Shown: piece after piece, positions 1 to 9,338 of the stretch
Layout: each line of letters begins with the position of its first letter
Numbering within the stretch: the first letter of the stretch is position 1
Source of the DNA: a virus
Virus record (IMG/VR): IMGVR_UViG_3300005563_000005
Location: 1-63,203 of that record
Length of the DNA stretch: 63,203 nt
Reading direction: 5' to 3' (one strand)
Program-made: the position numbers and the translations under genes
Notes under the pieces: generated by a model
What the model was told of the DNA's origin: nothing
The model's input: only the letters and a program-made list of their open reading frames with translations
Database searches by the model: none

Positions 1-70
1 TTGAAATCGCAGTCCGGACCATAACCGCCGCCGATCCACATTCCAGACGCGCGCATTTCAACCGTACCGC
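1..70. repeat. Terminal direct repeat, left copy
   Basis: These 70 bases are identical to 63134-63203. The repeat lies inside a coding sequence that stays in frame across the join. This is best explained as the overlap left when a circular or circularly permuted genome was assembled, rather than a true short terminal repeat. The unique genome is then 63133 bp. Confidence 0.95.
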
Positions 71-1622
71 CGGTCGTGTAGACCAGGATCCCGATACCGT
101 TGAACACGTATTGCAATCCGACCTGTGGGTTCGTTCCGACACGCGTCAGGTCGGAGATATGCAGCATCGCGTCAACCCATGCAGACTGACCAGTGCCTAG
201 TACTTGCGGCTGCGGAGGACTTGTTTCCGGGTTCTGCGGAGTCGGATAGTTCGGTTGCTCTGGTCCAGGTAAGACAGAATTAATCAACCCGTCCGCGACA
301 CCGTATTGAATCGCCGCGAGTTGCGCCTGAACCGTCGGAATCGTACCCGGATTCGCGCCGCCGAGCGTCGATTGCGCAAAGTCTGACTGTCGCAGGACAT
401 AGTAATAGAAATTGTCAGTAAACGCCGGTCCACCGAGGTCGACGTCAAGCATGATGTGGACTTCGGTAACGAACTCCGGATGGTCGAACCACAGTCCGAG
501 ATGTAGGTAATCCTGGTTCCCGATCGGACGATTCGCGATCTGTGTCATATCGACACCGAACGACGATCCGTAGAGCACTGCGGACATAGACCCGTTCGAA
601 GGCGACGGCGTCAAAGTCGCGCTAATCGCGTTGCCGCTAATCGCTGAATTGTCCGCATGATTGACATTCGTCCAGACACGAAAGTTCGGAGGCGAACTGA
701 TCGGCTGACCAGACGACACTGTCACGCTGCCTGTGTCGACACGAAAGCTGTACGTCCCGTCCGGCGCGGCGGTGACGCTGAGAACGCGGCAATAGACCGC
801 GCCGTTTAACAGGATCAACTGATTCCGACGCAGTCCAATGACCGCCGCCGTCGGGACGATCGTACAAAGTCCGGTTAGGGTATCGCTGTCATACTGAACC
901 GCGCTAATGAACGTATTGCCGATCGGCGGAAACGTCTCTTCGATAATGACCGCTTCCGTTCCGATTTTAATCGCCGCGCCGGACGTCATCCAGGAATAGT
1001 CGGTTGTGTTGACCGCGACGCACGCCATCCCGATGTTCGATGTGTCGTAAATGATCTTGAACCCGACCGCGCCGCCTGGAATTCGTCCGACAGTCGACGG
1101 AGGCGATATAGTCCCGCCAGACGCGTTGATTCCAGACCAGCCGCCCGTTACGTCGTCCTCGAAGTCGCCAATTAGTTTATAAAGCGGTTTCGATCGACTC
1201 ATCGCCGGTTCGGTATTCGGCGCGGCAATTCCAATCTGCTGTGCCGTCCCGTTGGTTTTATAACGACGCTGCTTTACCGAGTCGTATACATACAGCCACG
1301 GTTCGACCGACTGGTTCGGCCGGTACGGAACGAACGCCAACGGGTTGCCGCTGAACCCGTTATCGACTTGCGATAACGCGCTTCCGGAACCAAAGAACAG
1401 CTTTTGCGCGACGCCGGCGAACCGTGAAAACGGAGCGGAGGAACCGGGAATCGAGTCGTTGACCCGGACGAGCGAATGCACCGCCGCGTTCTCAGTCGTG
1501 GTCGCTAAGGTATCGATCGTAGGCCGTAGCGCCATCGCGCCGGTCTGCGTGTCTGGCTGAAGGTTGAATAACAGACTACATCGTCCGTCCGGCATTCGAT
1601 CCGGCGGATGGTGTACGTCCAT
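1..1622 (-). CDS. Large tail protein, N-terminal part (continues across the circular join at 59992-63203)
   Basis: The ATG is at 1622, 17 bases after the stop of the upstream gene. The frame is open to base 1 and continues from base 63133 to the stop at 59992, giving one protein of 1587 residues. This part holds about the first 540 residues, rich in beta-type sequence with no motif I recognise. Its place after the connector-like proteins and before the tailspike genes suggests a virion tail or nozzle protein. The frame match (1622 and 63189 minus 63133 share the same phase) shows directly that the two pieces are one gene. The function is inferred. Confidence 0.85.
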   Translation of the reverse strand, partial: MDVHHPPDRMPDGRCSLLFNLQPDTQTGAMALRPTIDTLATTTENAAVHSLVRVNDSIPGSSAPFSRFAGVAQKLFFGSGSALSQVDNGFSGNPLAFVPYRPNQSVEPWLYVYDSVKQRRYKTNGTAQQIGIAAPNTEPAMSRSKPLYKLIGDFEDDVTGGWSGINASGGTISPPSTVGRIPGGAVGFKIIYDTSNIGMACVAVNTTDYSWMTSGAAIKIGTEAVIIEETFPPIGNTFISAVQYDSDTLTGLCTIVPTAAVIGLRRNQLILLNGAVYCRVLSVTAAPDGTYSFRVDTGSVTVSSGQPISSPPNFRVWTNVNHADNSAISGNAISATLTPSPSNGSMSAVLYGSSFGVDMTQIANRPIGNQDYLHLGLWFDHPEFVTEVHIMLDVDLGGPAFTDNFYYYVLRQSDFAQSTLGGANPGTIPTVQAQLAAIQYGVADGLINSVLPGPEQPNYPTPQNPETSPPQPQVLGTGQSAWVDAMLHISDLTRVGTNPQVGLQYVFNGIGILVYTTGGTVEMRASGMWIGGGYGPDCDF

Positions 1623-1638
1623 GCCAGAATACGCGAAC

Positions 1639-3018
1639 TTACCTGGAATTCGCTGATACACCGTTCATCTCCATTCGCGGAACGTCCATTTCATCCTTAC
1701 GCGCCGGCTGTTCGAGTTGCGATCGGTAGAACGATATTGCGTTCAGTCTCGCGTTCTGCTTCTTCGCCGCTGTGATCAGGTTTTCAAACAGCCTTCCCGT
1801 CCCTTCGAACTCCGCGCCGCCCATTTTGAGACTCGCGACATGCTGTGCATAATCTAATACCGGGTCGATCTGATCCCGTCCGATCTGTAGATAGTCGTTA
1901 TCGAGACCGATGAACGCGTTCGCTACGGTAGTCGCGCCGATACTATAGTTCAACGCTGACGTCGGCGTATCTGGTGTAGGGCCTACACAAAGCATGTTCC
2001 GACCCGACATTCCAATGAACTGCGGCGCGCCGATTGTCTGCTGCCAGTCCGGAAGGTAGCTATCCAAATCGTTCACACTCCCGACCCCAATCGTGATATT
2101 ATCTACATCTGAGGTCAATAACGATGGATAGATCGTGGCTAGTTGCACAAATTCGAGATATCGCTGTTCACAATAGGATGCTCGCGCGTAGTCTCGCGAC
2201 GGTCCATCAGTGCCTAGCAGATCGGCAAGAACACCGTATTTTATCGCCGGCGTCAGGTCGTCGGGAATTGGAATCACGACAGAAGATGCGGGATTTAGAA
2301 ACGATTGGGGAACTCCTGTTACAAGCAGAAGGTCTAATGTTCCGGTCGCTAGTGGTGGCGGAACCAAACGAAGGCTTAGAGGCGCAACTGGAAATACTGA
2401 GTAACAAGTCGGAACTCCCGGATTTTGTGTCGCGTCCGGCATATACGCCGCTGCCGCCCAGTCATCGATCCGTCCCAGTGGGAACGCTGAATTTGCTGGC
2501 GGACTTGCTGGCGGTTGTGCAATCCACGACGCACGGCGTACATCAAGAACTGAATCAGGTAACGTTACTAGATCAACTGGAGGCGGCGAAGCTGGAACGA
2601 AGGATTGCGTTATGCGAACACCTGTGTCGCCAAGGAAACGATTTACTCGTTGCCATAGCGCAGACTGCATCTGTGCGAGAGAAAATTGACCAGATCCACT
2701 CCAGGAAGTTATTGGATTTGACAACGTCGGTTCGATCAGCGCAGCGAGTACCTGATTCACAATCTGTACGTCGGTAACGTTATAGCCACAGACAGCTTTC
2801 GGTCCGACGGTCGCGAGATCGTAATAGTTGACGTCCGGTTCGGTCGGGAATGCGATCTTTTGCTTGTACGAACCGGTCAGCGCGTTATGAAGCCTTAGCG
2901 CTTCCGCGATACAGTCGTCGAGTTCGCGGGGTTGCGACCAATAGACGAGCTTTGAATCCTGTAGTCGTTGCGACAAAATCGTGCGTGCGTTTGCGAACGT
3001 GAGGTATTGATAAGGCAT
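1639..3018 (-). CDS. Probable neck/tail connector protein
   Basis: A 459-residue protein just upstream of the large tail protein. The N-terminus (YLTFANARTILSQRL) recalls the start of the protein at 7848-8924 (LLTFTQLYKEL), and both look like helical adaptor starts followed by beta-rich domains. Such proteins often form the ring below the portal in short-tailed phages. This is inferred from position and composition; no diagnostic motif was seen. No strong ribosome binding site precedes the ATG. A copy of the dispersed palindrome lies inside at 1976-1986. Confidence 0.6.
   Translation of the reverse strand: MPYQYLTFANARTILSQRLQDSKLVYWSQPRELDDCIAEALRLHNALTGSYKQKIAFPTEPDVNYYDLATVGPKAVCGYNVTDVQIVNQVLAALIEPTLSNPITSWSGSGQFSLAQMQSALWQRVNRFLGDTGVRITQSFVPASPPPVDLVTLPDSVLDVRRASWIAQPPASPPANSAFPLGRIDDWAAAAYMPDATQNPGVPTCYSVFPVAPLSLRLVPPPLATGTLDLLLVTGVPQSFLNPASSVVIPIPDDLTPAIKYGVLADLLGTDGPSRDYARASYCEQRYLEFVQLATIYPSLLTSDVDNITIGVGSVNDLDSYLPDWQQTIGAPQFIGMSGRNMLCVGPTPDTPTSALNYSIGATTVANAFIGLDNDYLQIGRDQIDPVLDYAQHVASLKMGGAEFEGTGRLFENLITAAKKQNARLNAISFYRSQLEQPARKDEMDVPRMEMNGVSANSR
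1976..1986. repeat. Dispersed palindrome GTAG-N3-CTAC, copy 1
   Basis: GTAGGGCCTAC, extended to a 15-base palindrome at 1974-1988, inside the connector-like gene. Ten exact copies of GTAG-N3-CTAC occur in the genome. Partial copies starting GTAGAGTC lie at 14356, 16747, 35078, 53362 and 59320. Confidence 0.75.
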
Positions 3019-3034
3019 AACGCACGCACGTTCT

Positions 3035-3232
3035 TTAGTACTTTACCGTATGGCCGGCGTTTTGCGGCGAGCGGATCGGCGCGGAAGACTTGCTGATTCC
3101 CGGCCGGGTCGTATTCGCTGCGACTGACGGGTTCAGCTTCGACTTCCCGACGAGACCGTGACTTTTGGACGCCATCGGAGACCGTACGCCGCCGATCATA
3201 GCCGCGCCGCCTTTGGATGAGATTTTGGGCAT
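3035..3232 (-). CDS. Small basic protein of unknown function
   Basis: 65 residues, rich in Lys, Ser, Gly and Pro and strongly basic. An AAAGGAG ribosome binding site lies nine bases before the ATG at 3232, which supports this frame over the overlapping longer one that would need a TTG at 3236. It sits between the 1058-residue exported protein and the connector-like gene, so it belongs to the late operon. A small basic head or tail accessory protein is possible. I do not recognise a family. Confidence 0.6.
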   Translation of the reverse strand: MPKISSKGGAAMIGGVRSPMASKSHGLVGKSKLNPSVAANTTRPGISKSSAPIRSPQNAGHTVKY

Positions 3233-3285
3233 TCAATTTTACTCCTTTCGTAAGAATGATAACACCGTAAAGATCAGTACGAGAA

Positions 3286-6200
3286 TCAATGTGAGACTTT
3301 TCCCGTAGTAGAAGTTTTTCCAGAAATGAACGTCGATACCACAGATTGGATCGCTAGGTATCCAGGCCATGTGATCGCGCCTTCGGTAAACCCGGAAAGC
3401 TGACCGGCGTACTTAGCGGTGTTTGGCTCAAAAAAAGCTGTGCAGCCGACTGACAGCGCACAGACATACCCGCCGGCCGGCTGAATCGTGAGGTCGTACC
3501 CGTTCAGGTAGGCCCCCAACGTGTTCCGAGAGTCGCTAGGCGGCGCGTACAGTTGGGACATGAGAGTCGAAGCGGCTGCTTTTGCAGCGGCGGCATTAGT
3601 CCCGCCGACGGCGGCGGTATACACCAGCGCACGCATTCCTTCGTTGGCTAACTGTCGTTGCTGACCTGGATCGACGATCAACGGAATAAAGTTCCACCAA
3701 GTGGTGTCGGTAACTACGTTATTCGTGTTCGCGTTAGCCTTCGACTGGTATTGCAGACCGTCAGGTCCAATGACGTAAGCAGCGGCGGCATACGTAGTCG
3801 CTGAGTTCCACGCGCCGCCTTGATACTCATTCCCTGCACCGTAGCAATACGACTGCGTAAGCGTAGCCGTTTTGAGCATCGGCGGAATGCAACCAGGGTA
3901 GTACGCGCCGTTGTAGACTCCACCCTGGTCCGGGGTGATCGTTGCAATGAACTCTGCGGCGGCAAGGTCTCCGTAGGATAAGAAGAGTGCTTGCGACGGT
4001 GCGTCGTATCCGGACATTGACTGCGCGAGATGGTAGAACGATTGCGAGGTAAGACCGGCCATATACGGCTGAAATCCGTAGCCTACCAGTCCAGAACTGC
4101 CGCCCCAGAGGAAGCCGCGATGACAAGTCCCGGTACAGGTCGAACCCTGGTACGCAGGATAGATCGTTATGTTTTGTCCCGCGACATCCACAGCGGTTAT
4201 GACGTAGCTGATCCCGTCACCGCCGACGACATTCCCGGTCGTTGGACAGGTTCCGCAGTAAACCGGTTCACTCTTGCCTGGACCGGGATACGTCCACGCG
4301 GAGTAGGTTTTCTCCGATCCATCAAATATCGTGTTGACGCCGTGAATCGTGGTAGACCCGTTCGTCACTTCGACCCAACATTCAACCGAGCAACCCGGTG
4401 TCGACGTATTGCTGTAATTCAGAATATTCCAGCCGTTCAACGTCCCGGTTCTCTTACCGGCTGTCACCGCCGGTAGAAGATTGTTCTTTATCGTGCTCTG
4501 CCATGTAGCCTTTATCGTCGGGTCGGTTTGGATGAGGACAGGAAGCGACGCGCCACTCATCGCATAAGCGTTTTCACGTTCTGCGATCCCGCCGTTCTTT
4601 GCGACCGCCGCCGGTATCAATGTGCCGATGTAGTTCTGGTAATAATTGGTTGCGTGGTTTATCGCAGAGGCTAAAAGATCGCTGTTTGCGCCGCCATGCA
4701 TCTGTTGCCAGAGGATGATTCCGGTCAGAGAAATCGATCGATTCGGAAGGCAGCGCGTGTTTCCTGGAGAGAAGTTATTCGTCGTCTCGCAATTCGTGTA
4801 GTAATCGTTGATCGGATTTTCTAACCAGTAAGGCGCGGCGATTTTCGCGCCAGAGTAAAAGAGATCGCTTCCGGACCGCCAGTAGTTTACAAGAAAGAAT
4901 TCAGGAACGTCGTAATACATTGCCGGACTTTGAAAATACGTCCAGTTCGTGAAAACTTGACTATTATTCGCAATCGCGCCGTAGCCAAGTCCGGAACAGG
5001 GAGTCGTACAATCCGGCCACGGTGCTGTGGGAGAGGACGGATACGTGAATGATGTACTGCCGTTCCCGAACGGATCAGCGATGTTCATATGCGTATCGTC
5101 CGGACAGCCATTGGTGGAAGTCGGGATGAACTGGTTGTAGTGAGTGAAGCCGTCGGTTCCGGTGTACCGCCAGATAAGAATTGTGATTCCATCCCAACCC
5201 GTACCGCCGCCGCAATAGGTCGATTTAAACGCGGTTCCCGACCCGACGATTTGCGGCGATCCGCCGGTAATCGTGATCGTTCCGGATTGCAGCGTTTTCC
5301 AATAAGGCGAATAGATCCCGCCGGACTGTAGAGCCGCTAGATTGAGATTCAGTTCGTTTATGACCGCCTGATCCGCGTACGGCCATTGGTTATGCCCAAA
5401 GGCTATCTGCGGTCCGACGATGAATTGCTGAACAGAAGACAAACCTTCAGCCGACAAGTCGACCGACCAGGACGTAGTACTTGCGACGACAATTCCCCCG
5501 TGCAGAGTGCAAGATGTAGTGTGGCTACCGCTATCGGTAACCGCCAGAGTGGAATTGAAGCTTCCGAAGTTGACCATTCCGGTCACCGTCGTCGTCGCGG
5601 CTGTCGGTGTTGCATAAGTAGCTGTCTGAGAGACGCCGTCGCTACCAGCGCCGGCGTTCGACCATAGATAAGTCAGAGTCGAATTTCCGTTGAGCGAATA
5701 AGAATTCGTTCCGTCGAGACTCATCGTCTGACCGGCCGCGACAGTCTGCGGCGGCGCGCCGGTGACGTACTGCACTGGTCCAGGTTGACAGACGGGAGTC
5801 GTGATTACCGGAATCGCTGCAAACGATAGGCCGCTAAAGTTCTGATCGAACCCGGATGTATCGGTATTTACCGTCGGACTCGTCGCGAATTCGTAGTCAG
5901 CCCATGACGCCGTACTAGAAGTGAATGGATGCGGAATCGTAGTCGGAGAAGACGTACCGGGAGACCACCGGATGAAGTCGACGTTTCCAGTCGCGCCGGT
6001 ATTTCCGACATATATCTGATTCGCGACAATAGTCGATCCCGCAGCCTGCGCAGTGATCGTATAGGTACACTGACCAATGATAGTTCCCTTCAACGTGTCA
6101 AAGACCATGCCACGGACAAAGCCAAGCGGATAAAGCGTACTCACAGTGAGATCGCGCGTGATATCCACCAAGACGTCTGTCGCCGTTCCCATAAGCGGCG

Positions 6201-6462
6201 TGCAGTTTCCGACTGTCGGCGTCACCGTATCCGCAACGTCGAATGCAAATGCTCCAGTGCCGGCGTCCAGTCCATAACCGCCGACTCCGAACGTATGGAT
6301 TGAGGTTGAATTAAACCCGCGAATTCGCGCCTGGATATGAAAGCTTCCAGCCGCGTCAATCGTAGCCGCCGGTACGAGAATTGGTGTCGTAACTTGCGAA
6401 GTCGGCGTGTTTATCGATGCCAATACGACAAACGGCATCGCCAACAGGACTAAGAACTTCAC
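3286..6462 (-). CDS. Large Sec-exported, cysteine-rich surface protein with PKD-like domain
   Basis: 1058 residues from a GTG at 6462, directly after the stop of the upstream gene. The N-terminus is a classic signal peptide (short basic start, hydrophobic core MKFLVLLAMPFVVLA, likely cut near residue 15). Residues about 225-325 look like a PKD/Ig-like module (VAAGQTMSLDGTNSYS). The remainder has many aromatic residues and at least a dozen closely paired cysteines (for example CSVEC, CGTC, CTGTC), which suggests disulfides formed outside the cytoplasm. The second half might be an alpha/alpha-toroid polysaccharide-active domain, but I see no catalytic signature. The architecture resembles secreted bacterial proteins more than ordinary virion proteins. 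Confidence 0.75.
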   Translation of the reverse strand: MKFLVLLAMPFVVLASINTPTSQVTTPILVPAATIDAAGSFHIQARIRGFNSTSIHTFGVGGYGLDAGTGAFAFDVADTVTPTVGNCTPLMGTATDVLVDITRDLTVSTLYPLGFVRGMVFDTLKGTIIGQCTYTITAQAAGSTIVANQIYVGNTGATGNVDFIRWSPGTSSPTTIPHPFTSSTASWADYEFATSPTVNTDTSGFDQNFSGLSFAAIPVITTPVCQPGPVQYVTGAPPQTVAAGQTMSLDGTNSYSLNGNSTLTYLWSNAGAGSDGVSQTATYATPTAATTTVTGMVNFGSFNSTLAVTDSGSHTTSCTLHGGIVVASTTSWSVDLSAEGLSSVQQFIVGPQIAFGHNQWPYADQAVINELNLNLAALQSGGIYSPYWKTLQSGTITITGGSPQIVGSGTAFKSTYCGGGTGWDGITILIWRYTGTDGFTHYNQFIPTSTNGCPDDTHMNIADPFGNGSTSFTYPSSPTAPWPDCTTPCSGLGYGAIANNSQVFTNWTYFQSPAMYYDVPEFFLVNYWRSGSDLFYSGAKIAAPYWLENPINDYYTNCETTNNFSPGNTRCLPNRSISLTGIILWQQMHGGANSDLLASAINHATNYYQNYIGTLIPAAVAKNGGIAERENAYAMSGASLPVLIQTDPTIKATWQSTIKNNLLPAVTAGKRTGTLNGWNILNYSNTSTPGCSVECWVEVTNGSTTIHGVNTIFDGSEKTYSAWTYPGPGKSEPVYCGTCPTTGNVVGGDGISYVITAVDVAGQNITIYPAYQGSTCTGTCHRGFLWGGSSGLVGYGFQPYMAGLTSQSFYHLAQSMSGYDAPSQALFLSYGDLAAAEFIATITPDQGGVYNGAYYPGCIPPMLKTATLTQSYCYGAGNEYQGGAWNSATTYAAAAYVIGPDGLQYQSKANANTNNVVTDTTWWNFIPLIVDPGQQRQLANEGMRALVYTAAVGGTNAAAAKAAASTLMSQLYAPPSDSRNTLGAYLNGYDLTIQPAGGYVCALSVGCTAFFEPNTAKYAGQLSGFTEGAITWPGYLAIQSVVSTFISGKTSTTGKVSH

Positions 6463-7491
6463 TTAGTTTCCCCCAAGGTAAACGATCGGGAAAGACGTGG
6501 CTTGTGCGTTACTCCCTTGCAAGGTCGTAAACGTGCCAGTAAACGGGTTATTCCAGGTCAAGCTGCCGCCAGCGCCAGAAGACATAGCTGGATACGATCC
6601 AGCATAAGCAGCGTTCAGCGCGCCCATCATTTGAGTACTTGTTCCGTCGCCTGCCGCTGTAGTTCGAATTACGCTACTGTCAGAAGACCACGTGAAAAAG
6701 TAATCCTGATTCAGCGTGATATTAGTGCAACCAGTTATTGGAATCGTAATCGTTGTCGTCGCCGTTGTATCAGTCGTGACAGCCGAACAAACTAAAGTAG
6801 TTGGTATTAACGGACTGCCTCCAGGAACCCAGATTCCAACAATGATCCCTGTGCCGGCTGCACCAGCGCCTTTTATCGTCAACACGATGTTGTTGATAAC
6901 TGTAGACTTGGCAGAAAATAAAAACGACTGTCCGATATTCGCGCCGCAACCAGAGTCCGCACACGCAGGACCAGCCGTACCCGCCGCGTAGGTCGGGAAT
7001 CCGCCGCCGAGAAAGTTCGATGACCGCGCAGAACTCCCGCCAGCGGTTACCCAAGTTGCCGCGCAGATTCCGCTGCTTGGTGCCGCGAACTGAAGAACTT
7101 GGTTTGCCGGATCTCCCGCCGGCATCACGAGCTTACATCCCGACCCGGTAATCGTCGTCGGAGAGAACCAAGCGTAATTCTTGATTCCGGCGGTATCATA
7201 AAACGCATAACCGCCAGCGAGACCGGAACCGGCACCTGACGAGATCGTTCCGGTTACCGCTAGATTCCCGCTACTATCGACCGTCGGCGCGTTCGACGGC
7301 GTCTTGATATCCGCGCCGTTGTTCCCGATTACGACCACAGACGCCGCAAGCGCACCGGCCGTATGGGTGACCGTACCGCTTCCCCCACCGCCACTTGGCG
7401 GATTGACCGGCGGCGCGGGTTGCCCGAATCCACAGAACGAGAGGATCAGGAGTAACGCTGTAGACTCTACAATGTTTTTCATGTTCTTCAT
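6463..7491 (-). CDS. Sec-exported fibre-like protein
   Basis: 342 residues. The signal peptide ends GFG|Q (residues 21-24), followed by a proline/glycine linker (PPVNPPSGGGGSG) and a fibre-like segment of the type VTHTAGALAASVVVIGN seen in phage tail fibres. Cysteines come in pairs (PACADSGCG). AGGA lies nine bases before the ATG, which follows the upstream stop without a gap. It shares its signal-peptide style with the tailspike at 50586-53765. Role inferred: surface or tail fibre component. The palindrome copy at 7460-7470 encodes residues of the signal peptide. Confidence 0.75.
   Translation of the reverse strand: MKNMKNIVESTALLLILSFCGFGQPAPPVNPPSGGGGSGTVTHTAGALAASVVVIGNNGADIKTPSNAPTVDSSGNLAVTGTISSGAGSGLAGGYAFYDTAGIKNYAWFSPTTITGSGCKLVMPAGDPANQVLQFAAPSSGICAATWVTAGGSSARSSNFLGGGFPTYAAGTAGPACADSGCGANIGQSFLFSAKSTVINNIVLTIKGAGAAGTGIIVGIWVPGGSPLIPTTLVCSAVTTDTTATTTITIPITGCTNITLNQDYFFTWSSDSSVIRTTAAGDGTSTQMMGALNAAYAGSYPAMSSGAGGSLTWNNPFTGTFTTLQGSNAQATSFPIVYLGGN
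7460..7470. repeat. Dispersed palindrome GTAG-N3-CTAC, copy 2
   Basis: GTAGACTCTAC (13-base palindrome with flanks, 7459-7471), inside the signal-peptide codons of the fibre-like protein. Confidence 0.75.
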
Positions 7492-7842
7492 TTACGCAAT
7501 TCCTTTCACGAGCATCCGGACATGCTCTCCGGACAGGTCCGTACCATTCGTGACCTGCGAACCGTCCGACGCGTTGTACCAAGCGATCTTGACGGACGCG
7601 ACATTCAGAAACAGCCCTACGCCATAGAGCACGACCACGGTGTAGTTTCCAGACATGCTATACTGCGCGGTCTCCACCCATTCAAGCGACGACATGCCGA
7701 CGTCGTTCGCCGGAATGGTCTCGCCGCCGGTCGGATACGACTTCGGTCCCATGTGGTCGAATACCGATTCCATGCGGGTCGCTACGCTGATCGGATAGCC
7801 TGTTAGCGGGTTATTCACTTTATTTCCATTTCCTTTCTTCAT
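7492..7842 (-). CDS. Small virion accessory protein, paralogue of the 8942-9310 product
   Basis: 116 residues from the ATG at 7842. The first codons contain AAAGGAAATGGAAATAAA followed by a GTG at 7818, so translation may begin there instead (108 residues). The C-terminal pattern W-N-A-x-D-G-x-x-V-T-N-G-T-D-L-S-x-E-x-V-R-M matches W-F-V-L-A-T-G-A-E-V ... N-L-S-T-E-T-V-R-L in the 122-residue protein upstream, so the two look like a diverged duplication. A capsid or connector decoration role is inferred from position. Confidence 0.65.
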   Translation of the reverse strand: MKKGNGNKVNNPLTGYPISVATRMESVFDHMGPKSYPTGGETIPANDVGMSSLEWVETAQYSMSGNYTVVVLYGVGLFLNVASVKIAWYNASDGSQVTNGTDLSGEHVRMLVKGIA

Positions 7843-7847
7843 ACTCG

Positions 7848-8924
7848 TTACATCGGCGGGAGAATCGAACTTATGTCATGCGATTGCAGGAATTCGCCGC
7901 CGAGAGGAAACGAGAACCCGCCGTTAAATACGAATGGTTTAGGAGACGGCATGATCTCGTCGTCTTCCTTAACGCACAGAATCATGGATTGACGCCATTC
8001 GCGCTGCATTTGATCGCAGTACCAGACCCAGTTTGTAGATCCGAGGACGTCCCGGAACCGTCCGACGTTCGCGCCGGCCCACTGACCCGCGAACTGCTTT
8101 GCGAGGAAGCTAACCGCGTCGTCGAGCGCGTAGGAGACTTGCGGGAGCTGTGTCTGCATCGTCAGAAGCGGACCTTTAGAGACCATGTTCGCCTGATAGG
8201 TCGTCGGGTTGACCGGGTTCGGATACATCTCGTAGACTGGCTGACCGAGTTCGTTCCGCTGGTAGTACGCCATGATATACGCGTCGCCTTGGCCGCCACG
8301 TTGCGGGTCGATCCGGTTCAGTTCTTCCTGACTGAAGTAGAGAGACCGGCCGGTAATAGCGTACCCGTCGAGAAGGTTCGTAATCGAGAGGTAGCGTGCG
8401 AACTGCGCGTCCGCGCCGGTCGACGTGACTGGTAGGAACGGCGCGGCGTAGTAGCATTTCAGGACTTGATAGTTCAGACCGATACCGTCAGACTCACCGT
8501 ACGGCCGGTCGATCGTCAGGTTACCTGCACCGTCCCAAGCGACGATCGTATAGTTCGGTCCGATTGGAGCGTTGATAGACTGTGGTCCGGAACCGAGTCG
8601 GATCTGATAGCCGACACCGAGAATCGGACTTGCGAGCGGAGGATTACCGAAAGCGATGGAGTTTAGCGCGGCGGTCGCGGACGCATCCATCGTAACGGTC
8701 GTGCTGTTAAAAGTGACTGTCGCTGATCCTACGGAAACGACGGCGGGAACGAATATCTGTGCGTTCGAGATAATCTGCCACGACCACATCCGGTAGTCAT
8801 TAATCCGTTTCCAGGCGCGATTGATGATCCGCTGCGCCTGGAGGTCGGGCAGTGAGGGAATCTCACCGGTCAGTTCTTTATATAACTGAGTGAAGGTGAG
8901 AAGCGGGTATGGATTCGTAGGCAC
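7848..8924 (-). CDS. Probable head-to-tail connector protein
   Basis: 358 residues from a GTG at 8924. The N-terminal 60 residues are helical and resemble head-completion proteins (TFTQLYKELTGEIPSLPDL, then RIINRAWKRINDYRMWSWQ), followed by beta-rich sequence. It lies three genes after the capsid protein, the usual place for connector genes in short-tailed phages. The function is inferred from gene order and this N-terminal pattern. No family is certain. Confidence 0.6.
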   Translation of the reverse strand: MPTNPYPLLTFTQLYKELTGEIPSLPDLQAQRIINRAWKRINDYRMWSWQIISNAQIFVPAVVSVGSATVTFNSTTVTMDASATAALNSIAFGNPPLASPILGVGYQIRLGSGPQSINAPIGPNYTIVAWDGAGNLTIDRPYGESDGIGLNYQVLKCYYAAPFLPVTSTGADAQFARYLSITNLLDGYAITGRSLYFSQEELNRIDPQRGGQGDAYIMAYYQRNELGQPVYEMYPNPVNPTTYQANMVSKGPLLTMQTQLPQVSYALDDAVSFLAKQFAGQWAGANVGRFRDVLGSTNWVWYCDQMQREWRQSMILCVKEDDEIMPSPKPFVFNGGFSFPLGGEFLQSHDISSILPPM

Positions 8925-8941
8925 ACCCGTATTCTACCGTC

Positions 8942-9310
8942 CTAGTACGGTCCGAACGCGATTAAGCGAACGGTTTCTGTTGACAGATTCGTCGCGCCGG
9001 CCACTTCCGCGCCGGTCGCAAGAACGAACCACTGGATAATCCAGGTCGTGTTATTGCTTCCCTGGTTGTACGCCGTCGCCTGGATCGCGCGGACGCCGTA
9101 TGTACCGGTCTTACTCGCGCCGACCATGAAGATGCCTTCGAGACCAGCGACGAGACCGAAGGACGCAGGAGTGACCGCCTGACCACCAGTCGGAGGCGAA
9201 CCGGCCGTCACAGCCGTGTAGCTGGCTGGACCGGCGAGGTCGATAATTGCGTATGGCCGATCTCCCCACGCACCGTTACGTGGGGAGTCGGCGAAAGGAG
9301 TAACCGACAT
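8942..9310 (-). CDS. Small virion accessory protein
   Basis: 122 residues, predicted all-beta. An AAGGAAG ribosome binding site precedes the ATG at 9310. Related in its C-terminal half to the 7492-7842 product. The gene follows the 218-residue capsid-associated protein in the head module. A head decoration or head-completion role is likely but inferred. Confidence 0.65.
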   Translation of the reverse strand: MSVTPFADSPRNGAWGDRPYAIIDLAGPASYTAVTAGSPPTGGQAVTPASFGLVAGLEGIFMVGASKTGTYGVRAIQATAYNQGSNNTTWIIQWFVLATGAEVAGATNLSTETVRLIAFGPY

Positions 9311-9338
9311 ATCTGTTCTGTTCTTCCTTTCTTAGCGC

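Noticed and set aside
2124-2777. 217-codon plus-strand open frame inside the connector-like gene
   Set aside because: Antisense to a coherent late gene; no start signals.
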